From Trichosporon coremiiforme (Eukaryota; Basidiomycota; Tremellomycetes; Trichosporonales; Trichosporonaceae), in NCBI GenBank assembly GCA_039545355.1, contig BCJJ01000008.1:1289004-1353003 (forward strand): DNA of 64,000 bases, read 5' to 3'. Position 1 is the stretch's first letter. Each line of letters opens with the position of its first letter. The translations under genes were made by a program, and so were the position numbers. Of the stretch, positions 56,934-64,000 are shown piece by piece. Under the pieces are notes generated by a model. The model worked only from the letters and a program-made list of their open reading frames with translations. It did no database searches and was not told the DNA's origin.

Positions 56934-58270
56934 AGTGTCCCCAGCGAGAATGTCCCTCACTGGGAAGTGTTCATCAGTGAGGCAGTTGAGCATATGCCTC
57001 AGCGAGGCATCAAAAGTAGGCGCAGTGCAAACTGGCGCAGTAGCGGAGTGGAGCCCGCCATGCGCGACATGGCGACGTGGCGACATGGACGGCGCGGCCA
57101 TTGTTCTATTCGCTGGCAGCGGAATTCCGCTGGAACAATCGGAGGCAACTAGATTGTAGCGCACTCCAACCTAACCAACCATCAATAATTATAGAAAGTA
57201 CAATCATTGGCAACGATCTTATAACTATGGGAGACTCCGGTCTATCGCATATGCATATACCCACCTGACATGAGCGATTTGAGCGTTAATCACGCATAGT
57301 ACAGATCGATGCTATCGGGATATAGTTATAGATGATGACGACGGCGCGTGTTACGGTCACCGATGACGCCGCGTTTGTGCCACGAATAGCCAGAGGTCGG
57401 GCTATGTTGGTCAGTGTGAAATTTTGACTCGTGGTTGGTCAGGGTTACGTCTGGCCGTGCTCGGGTCTAATGGGGCTGCGTCAGGTGTAATGCACTGTGT
57501 GTATCGTTACTCCACCTGCCAAATGAATATTTTGATCCCGCTAATCAAAATCCATGGAAGGATTCAGGGAGCGTCTGGGTATGTGCCATGCGCCATAGAG
57601 CCAGGCCCAAGAGGCCCGTTCGTCGACCGCCACCGCTGCGCCGCTGCCCGCAGGGCCACATCCGACACACCAACGCTCACCCGAGCCTCCGAGCCTGCGA
57701 GCCTGGCGAGTCTGGGAGGGAGAGTCAGCCAAAATCACCGGCGACCACCTTTCGCTTTCTCTCCCATACCACCTTTCTTACTCAAGACACCTGGTATCCG
57801 TGTTACGCATTCGCGTAGGGCTCCAACTGCCCCGCCGTCGTCTCTACCCTCTCTCGCGTCGCTCGTGGTTCTCTCCCCCACGGCACCCTGACTGTGAGTA
57901 AACTATTGCTCGAAAATCCCTCGCTGGAATCACACCCATGTCGGGAGACCACACGACCAAACACCACTTACCACCTCGCGCTCCCCCGTCTCTCCCCGCC
58001 TCATCTGTTCATCTCGAGTTCATTCCGAGGGTCACCGGTTCATCCCGGCTTCTCGGTGTCATATGTGGACGACGCTAGCGACCTCCAACCACCTTATTCC
58101 TTCATGAGTTGACACAACAGGTGGCCTGATCTCCTCTGTCGAGACGGCGGCCGACCCGATAATAAGCTCGTCCTAGACAGCTTGGATATTTCGCTCCTTC
58201 GTCTGGTTCAACTCCGGAAGGCTACATAAACAACCACAAAAACAGTCTGAACCCGACCCAACATCTCGAC
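56934..58270. promoter_or_regulatory. IML2-ODC intergenic region and ODC leader
   Basis: 1.34 kb between two plus-strand genes. The left part, to about 57.5 kb, is relatively AT-rich and nondescript. From about 57.6 kb the plus strand is C-rich, as expected for a long 5' leader of the ornithine decarboxylase gene. Several upstream ATGs occur, most of them inside a candidate 5' UTR intron at 57894-58120. Confidence 0.5.
57894..58120 (+). other. Candidate 5' UTR intron of the ODC gene
   Basis: A GTGAGT donor at 57894 and an acceptor ending ACAACAG at 58120, with a GTTGAC branch-like site just before, bound 227 nt. Removing it would delete upstream ATGs, including those near 57939, 58060 and 58103. 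Not proven without transcripts. Confidence 0.45.
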
Positions 58271-59842
58271 ATGAGCACCACTCTGACTGAGACTGTCCGC
58301 CAAGCTCCTCGCCAGGTGGGCATCGTTCGCGCCCAGGCTTGGGAGGACGCCCGCCCCGCGTCGGCTTCTACAGCCCCTGTGGCTCAGCTCGGCCGCGCCC
58401 TCAACGACGGCGCTGAGGGCGGCCCCCTCCCCGCCCCGCCCCTCGTGCTGCGCCCGCGCCCCGCCGTCCACCCCGCCCTCACGGCCGAGATCCACGACGC
58501 GGACGTCCACGCCCTCGTCGATGCCGTCGTCGAGGCCCGCATGAACGGTGGTATGGAGGACGAGTCGGCCTTCTTTGCCGGCGACCTGTCCGCCGTCTAC
58601 GACGCCGTTGCGCAATGGCGTGCGTCTCCCATCGGTTCCCGCGTCGAGATCTTCTACGCGGTCAAGTGCAACCCGTCGCCGATGGTGCTGCACCTCCTCT
58701 CTCTCCTCGGCGTGAACTTTGACTGCGCCTCGTCGTCTGAGATCAACCACGTCCTCTCTCTCCCCGTCCAGCCCTCGCCGGACCGCATCATCTTCGCGAA
58801 CCCATGCAAGCCCGCGTCGTTCGTGCGCAAGGCCGCCCAGGTCGGCGTGGACATGATGACCTTTGACAACGCCGATGAGCTGCACAAGGTCAAGGCGCTG
58901 CACCCGGGTGCCAAGCTCGTGCTGCGCATCCTGACCGACGACTCGAAGTCGCTCTGCCGCCTTGGCCTCAAGTTCGGCGCACCCCTCGACGTCTGCCCCT
59001 CCCTGCTCAAGACTGCGAAGGAGCTCGGCCTCGACGTCGTTGGCGTCTCCTTCCACGTCGGCTCCGGCTGCAAGGACCCGGAACAGTTCGCGGACGCGAT
59101 CTGGCGCGCGCGCCGCGCGTTCGACATGGCCTCTGAGGCCGGGTACGACCTCAAGCTCCTCGACATTGGGGGCGGGTTCGAGCGCGAGACGTTCGCGCAG
59201 ATGTCCCGTGTCATTTCGGACAACCTGGACATGTACTTCCCCACGTCTGAGGGCGTGCGCGTCATCGCCGAGCCGGGGCGGTTCCTTGTCTCCTCTGCTT
59301 TCACGCTCGCGACCAACGTGATTGCGCGGAGGAAGAACGCAGAGGCCGCCCCCGCCGATGTCGAGGACATTCCCGCCGGCGCGGAAGCGGCGGAGGGAGA
59401 AGGCTCCGCCGACGTCATGTACTACATCAACGACGGCGTGTACGGCAGCTTCAACTGCATCCTCTTCGACCACCAGATCGTCCACCCGTACCCCCTGACT
59501 GTCGCCGGCTCGCACGCAGTTGGCCGCCCCGCGTTCCCGCCCCCGCCAAACGTCGAGCTTGAAAAGGACTTGACCCTCCAGCTAGGCTACAACAGCACTC
59601 AGCGCGCCTCAGTCTGGGGCCCGACCTGCGACAGTATCGACTGTGTCCGCGCGGTCGTGAACCTTCCCGCGCTCGAGGTCGGAGACTGGCTCGGATGGGC
59701 CGAGATGGGCGCGTACACACTGTGCGCGGCGAGCACGTTCAACGGCTTCGACAAGAGCCCGGTGCATTGGACTACGGGTGGCGAGTCCGCCAACGCAGAG
59801 GTTGTCCGCGAGATTTTGAACAAGTTCAAGGCGCAGCAGTAG
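58271..59842 (+). CDS. SPE1: Ornithine decarboxylase
   Basis: PLP-dependent enzyme converting ornithine to putrescine, the first committed step of polyamine synthesis, cytosolic. Single exon, 523 residues, longer than animal ODC because of an N-terminal extension of about 60 residues rich in Ala/Pro and an insertion near 360-375 rich in Ala/Glu. Fold-III decarboxylase signatures are intact: AVKCNPSP with the PLP-binding Lys132, FDCASSSEI, GVSFHVGSGCKD, LLDIGGGFERE, AEPGRFLV, NDGVYGSFNCILFDH, and WGPTCDSIDC with catalytic Cys453. The C-terminal region (LGWAEMGAYTLCAASTFNGF) matches the dimer interface segment. Regulation by antizyme is expected from the family, but no antizyme gene lies in this window. 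Confidence 0.96.
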   Translation: MSTTLTETVRQAPRQVGIVRAQAWEDARPASASTAPVAQLGRALNDGAEGGPLPAPPLVLRPRPAVHPALTAEIHDADVHALVDAVVEARMNGGMEDESAFFAGDLSAVYDAVAQWRASPIGSRVEIFYAVKCNPSPMVLHLLSLLGVNFDCASSSEINHVLSLPVQPSPDRIIFANPCKPASFVRKAAQVGVDMMTFDNADELHKVKALHPGAKLVLRILTDDSKSLCRLGLKFGAPLDVCPSLLKTAKELGLDVVGVSFHVGSGCKDPEQFADAIWRARRAFDMASEAGYDLKLLDIGGGFERETFAQMSRVISDNLDMYFPTSEGVRVIAEPGRFLVSSAFTLATNVIARRKNAEAAPADVEDIPAGAEAAEGEGSADVMYYINDGVYGSFNCILFDHQIVHPYPLTVAGSHAVGRPAFPPPPNVELEKDLTLQLGYNSTQRASVWGPTCDSIDCVRAVVNLPALEVGDWLGWAEMGAYTLCAASTFNGFDKSPVHWTTGGESANAEVVREILNKFKAQQ

Positions 59843-60332
59843 TTGGACCCAAGGGCAGACCTTAGATTAGTTATCAAGTATAGAAATGTACGAGGATAGA
59901 TTAGCGAACAGCAACGGAGCGAGCGTAGCGAGCGGAGTTGACCAATGCTGGCACATTCATTTCAAGTACGCCGCGACTGGTATCACTTGGAGTTTGGTCC
60001 GTCGACCAGCTAGTATCGCAGGGACCGTTGTCAGCACAGCCGGCAATGAGGAGAGCAGTCGGAAGGTTAACAGCAATGACTGGAAAGAGCGGGGTGACAG
60101 ACTGACCCTTAAAAACGGGGGTATGACGTCGTCTTCATCACAACCCGCATTCATTTCCAGAACTGGTCGCGTTGTAAGGCACTCTGGTCCGCGTCTATTC
60201 ACGTTCTTTGCGTGCTCCCAGGCGCGTCAGCGCCAGAGTCTGGAGCATGATCGTCCCCCACCCACTATCAGACATTCTCTTCTTCTGTCTGTTCTTTTCT
60301 TCTTAACTCATTTGCCACTGATCTAAACTAGG
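59843..60332. other. ODC-to-downstream gene spacer
   Basis: 490 bp between two plus-strand genes. No coding content is supported. The last 80 bases are T/C-rich and lead into the start codon at 60333. Confidence 0.5.
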
Positions 60333-61611
60333 ATGAGCTCTGCTACCAACAACGCAATCTCCAAGCCTGGCGCCGCCGTGCCGAACCCGGGCGGCGAAGA
60401 CCTCACCCCCGTCGCAGTCTCGCCTGCTGGTACTGTTGCTGGAACTGGCGCGGCGGGCGGCGCGAGTGGACCCGAAGTTCCCGGCAGCGCTGTTGGAGCT
60501 TCCACAGGAACGAGTGGTGGGGAGGGACTCCTGCAGAGGGCGCAGGCTATGGCTCAGCCTGTAAGTTACCCATTCCCCACATTATCTATCCCTTCTCGCC
60601 CTTCTCGCCCCTGGATTCCCACCTCCCCCTTGTTGGGTCGAATGCGGATGCTAGGACGAGGGAACGGCTGTGACCATGAGAGGGGAGAGGAGTCCGCCGG
60701 AGGGAAGAATTGGATAGGAAGCACGCGCTCGCTTAGCTCGCACGCCGCTGACAGCAGTACCTCGCCCAGGCCCAGCCGTACCTCGACAAAGCGGCTGCGA
60801 CTGCCAAGCCGTACGCTGACGCCGCGATGCAGAAGGGTCGCGAGCTCAAGGATTCCATCGAGGTGAGTCTTCCCTCCCCTCTGTGTTACTCCGGATGGAG
60901 AGGCAACGGTGGACTGGTTGGCGCCGAACTGTGTGCTGGAACCGTTATGAGAGGAAAAACGAACAGCTATGTACGTTCTACACGTGAAAGCTAACGACCA
61001 GGGCAAGCACGACGCCTCGGCCACTCCCGCCGCGGCCCCGGGCGAGCGCCACGCGACTACTGGTACCGGCACCGTGCACACTGGTGAAGGTCTGGCCGCC
61101 ACCGCGGGACAGACGGCACAGGATCTCGGCGAGAAGGCCAAGTCGGCCTTTGGCTATGGTCTGGTAAGTCCAAGCACTCTCAGTGTGTTGCTGGTATGAG
61201 CGAGGTCAAAACCACGCTCCCGCGCCCACTCGTAGCCAGCATACTGTCTCGCTTCGCCCGCGCGCTAACGTCCAGGCCCAGCTCCAAGCCCTCGGCAAGC
61301 AGATCGACGACCGCACGGCGACGGCAGACCAGCCGGGTCTCCTCTCTCGCGCTTCGGCGGCGTACCACTCTGGCGTCGAGCAGCTCGAGAAGGCGGTCGG
61401 TGCCAAGGAGCAGTCCGGCAGCACGGCCAACCTCACCACTGCTGAGGAAGGTACTGCCCCGATCGCAGGAAGCCTGAACGACGGCCCGCACCCGATCACG
61501 ACGACGACGAACGCGATCCCGCACGCTGAGAGTGCCGCCCAAACGCAGAAGACGGAGGAGAAGGAGGCCGCTACCACTGGCGAGAGCGTCACGGCACCGC
61601 CTAAGGCTTAG
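60333..61611 (+). CDS. Small low-complexity helical protein, possibly LEA-like
   Basis: Not recognised. Exons are 60333-60560, 60758-60862, 61002-61163 and 61276-61611, all joined in phase 0, giving 276 residues. The first 70 residues are Ala/Gly/Pro/Ser-rich. The middle has amphipathic repeats (AQAQPYLDKAAATAKPYADAAMQKGREL, then LAATAGQTAQDLGEKAKSAFGYGL) of the kind seen in late-embryogenesis-abundant and other stress proteins. A further helix (SAAYHSGVEQLEKAVGAKEQ) and a Thr/Ala/Glu-rich tail follow. There is no signal peptide or membrane segment. The uniform phase-0 introns, 112-197 nt, are longer than elsewhere in the window. A stress or desiccation role is only a guess from composition. 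Confidence 0.72.
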
Positions 61612-63179
61612 GCTTGAGTTGGGACTGTTTCTTGTCTGTTGTGTCGGTCTGATGTTTTATTGCTTCTTGGATGTGCTCATGTTGAGCGAGTAAAGTTGAG
61701 AGGTGATTAGTGGAGCGACGAAAGACTGACAAACGGACTGACGATAGCACCATACCGGTTCACGGGTTGGGCCGTGGCTGCGGCTGTTTGAATGGGCAGG
61801 GTCTGTGCGACGAAGCACCCGGAGAGCTGGTCAGAGGAACCGATAAGAGATGAGTGGAAGTTGACCTCATGGGGACCGGGGCCGCGCCACTCGGCCGCCC
61901 TCCCGACGCCGAAGACCGACAGACGTGCGCCAAAGAGTTGGCTTGTACCCATCAGCCACGCTGATCACAGGGTTCGTGTCTCGTCCGGGGCCCGAGGCCC
62001 CGGCTACTCAGTCTCTTTTGCGCATGGACAGTTACCGTCAGTTCGTGGCTCAAAGCATTGGCACAACACTGCGCGCTAGACGAAAGCGTTCCGCGTCGAT
62101 CACCGCGTGCGGGGCCCAGAACAGCGGCACGACCGCATGGCTGATGCGCTGAAGTCTGAGCTAGCCTAGTTCGTGTTCTCGTGCTTACCAGTTGTGTCAA
62201 CAGTCTCTGGAAGAGGAAGGGGCCTGCGTGTGCCATGTCGGTGGCACCTGCCGCCTGCACCTGCTGCCTTGAGATGACACTAGGAAAGGCGGCCGAAGCC
62301 GTCGAAGCACTGAGAAGCATTTCTGGCACCGCTTCCGGCTTCGGCGGCTATTACCTTGACCTTCAGAGGCCAGAGTCGCGAGCTGCGGATCGCTCGCATT
62401 GTTCTACGCCCGTTCCATATCTGGCAAGGCGAGGCACAACGCAACTATCACGGTGGCCGCCACGCGCTCCCCTGCCACATCAGAGCCTTGCAGCAGCAAT
62501 TCCATAGCTTCTGTGACATAGCTTCTGTGACATGCATACAGTCGCTCCAACACCGCTGTCTACTCGCCGCCTCCGCCGCAGGCCGCAGCACCGCCATCGG
62601 TGGTGGTGACTCACCCGCAGCAAGGGCGCCCACGACGCTCCGCTTTATGACGTCCAGGTCCGGCTCCCATTCCGCACTGTGTGGAGTGCTCACCGAAGAC
62701 TGCCTCTAGGCGGCGTTTCGGGATTAGGAGGGCGGCGACGCCCTGGCTACCCTGGCATCAGAGTGGAGGTTGCAGGCAAGCCGGTTATCATTCTGCTCCC
62801 GCGTGCTGGAGCGCGTTTCGCGTCAAGCAACTCTCCTATAGGGTCCCCTTGCTCCTTTGCTCCTGTCCAACCCGGCGGCGGGATGCAGATGAAGCAGGCA
62901 GTGTCGCTGACATGGCTGCCGAGCATGCGAAGATCAGCGGCGTCTTGCACATGCATCGCCGTCGCCACTCGCATACCTGATAGCTGCTGTGCATTACCCA
63001 GTTGCAGGACTCACGTGAGCTTACGGAAGGACTCGAACTAGCAAATTGGGCAGCTGTGTGCATCGTCGCGCAAGTGCCATGTCGGACGGGAAGTGATTAG
63101 GGCATTAGGGACGGCAGCACATGGTGTATTAGGATTAATACAAGTCCGATTAGAAAATAATACAATATTATAGCGTCAA
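61612..63179. other. Intergenic region without supported gene
   Basis: 1.57 kb after the LEA-like gene. Open frames are short and overlapping in several frames, with no recognisable domain. A 14-bp tandem duplication lies at 62503-62530. The last 80 bases are AT-rich (about 63110-63180), as expected of a promoter. Confidence 0.5.
62503..62530. repeat. Perfect 14-bp tandem duplication
   Basis: CATAGCTTCTGTGA occurs twice in direct succession (62503-62516 and 62517-62530). Confidence 0.9.
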
Positions 63180-64000
63180 ATGAAATACTTCCCCTCGTCC
63201 GCCCGGCTGTGTGTGGTGTGTTGGGTTGGAGGAACACGACGACAGCCCGCTGCTCCTATCGCCCGCCTGCCAGGCAACTCGCTCACCGTACGCTCACTCT
63301 CCCTCGCCATTTGTCAATTTGCAACAACACCCCACCATCATCTTTTATCTTCTCCATTACATTCACCATCATCCATCCCTGCACACCCCTCAAGCTTGCA
63401 TCCCACGCTTGACCCCGCCCCGACTCTCACCCTCTTCGTCGCCGTCACCCCGACCGCTCCACTCACCGACACCGCAGTCGCCAGCGAGCAACAAGGACGC
63501 GCCAACCCCCCAAACACCCTTCCATCCGCTCGGCTACCTCAGATCGGCACCGGCGCTCTCCTGCTCCAGCCCTCCCTCTCGCCGTCGCACGCGCAGTCCT
63601 CAACCCCGGCTGCACTGCACACGGTCGACTGCCAGATTCGCTCCGACACACAGAGTCCTGTTAGTTTCCTTACTCACCCCGGTCTACCCGCCCCGAATAC
63701 CCCCACCACCGGCCGACATCACACACCTCGCACAACCCCTGGTCTCTGCGGACACATCGCTCCGCTGTTTGCGAGTCGTCCTCGCGCATGACACTGACCT
63801 GTCGCGTGCTTCCGCTATACTGAGCACGCCGGGTGCTGCGCGCACGCACTCGCACGCCGCACGCCGCCGACAAAATTGCATGCGCGGAAGGATGCACCGC
63901 TCAGCCGCGTCTTAGCGGTGTTGTGTCATGCTCGGACGCACGCGCCCCGCTTCTTCCACCTAAATCGCTTCATCCCCCATCCCTCAGACACTAAACACGC
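63180..64000 (+). promoter_or_regulatory. Pyrimidine-rich leader of a gene beyond the right edge
   Basis: From about 63.18 kb the plus strand turns strongly C/T-rich after an AT-rich dip. This is the same texture as the leaders of the zinc-cluster and ODC genes. Overlapping forward open frames here are low-complexity Ser/Pro/His/Thr translations of C-rich DNA. A plus-strand gene starting beyond 64000 is the simplest explanation. Confidence 0.45.

Noticed and set aside
63090..63130. Two nearby TTAGGG occurrences suggesting telomere sequence
   Set aside because: Only isolated copies without an array, surrounded by ordinary intergenic sequence.
63180..63915. Overlapping forward frames of about 200 and 230 codons at the right edge
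   Set aside because: Pro/Ser/His/Thr-rich translations of C-rich DNA in two frames at once; a 5' leader explains them better.

Overview
The window looks like nuclear DNA of a basidiomycete yeast, most likely a tremellomycete such as a Trichosporonales relative; that placement is inferred. It is GC-rich. Genes are split by very short GT-AG introns, mostly 30-80 nt, and the branch sites (GCTGAC or GCTAAC) lie only a few bases before the acceptor. The proteins are clearly eukaryotic: U1-70K, the dynactin subunit Arp1, an Elg1 clamp-unloader subunit, a pentafunctional AROM polypeptide and ornithine decarboxylase. I found no rRNA, tRNA, CRISPR or recognisable transposon protein. Exon limits were set by hand from splice signals plus reading-frame continuity; every multi-exon model below closes to a whole number of codons.

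Layout. 1-3.4 kb: no gene seen. 3.4-18.3 kb: a dense block of nine genes. These are U1-70K (+); two tandem paralogues of an unrecognised protein with an internally duplicated domain (-); Arp1 (+); a TCERG1/CA150-like WW-FF protein (+); a small glutaredoxin-like protein (-); a Rad60/Esc2-type SUMO-like protein (+); a single-pass membrane protein of unknown function (-); and a DUF1776-type SDR-like protein (+). 18.3-32.5 kb: about 14 kb with no convincing gene. 32.5-35.4 kb: a large Zn2Cys6 transcription factor with an unusually long zinc-cluster loop, preceded by a long pyrimidine-rich leader. 35.4-43.1 kb: a second gene-free stretch of 7.7 kb. 43.1-61.6 kb: a second dense block with an EI24-like membrane protein (-), ELG1 (-), ARO1 (-), IML2/TTC39-like (+), ornithine decarboxylase (+) and a small low-complexity helical protein (+). 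61.6-64.0 kb: intergenic, ending in a pyrimidine-rich stretch that looks like the leader of a gene beyond the right edge.

The genes are mostly housekeeping and do not form one pathway. Two loose themes recur. One is RNA processing and transcription (U1-70K, the WW-FF protein). The other is SUMO/PCNA-linked genome maintenance (the Rad60-like protein and Elg1, both carrying SUMO-interaction-like motifs). The least explained parts are the tandem paralogue pair, the two gene-free stretches in an otherwise compact genome, and the expanded zinc cluster. I did not find clear evidence of a wholly new multi-gene system.
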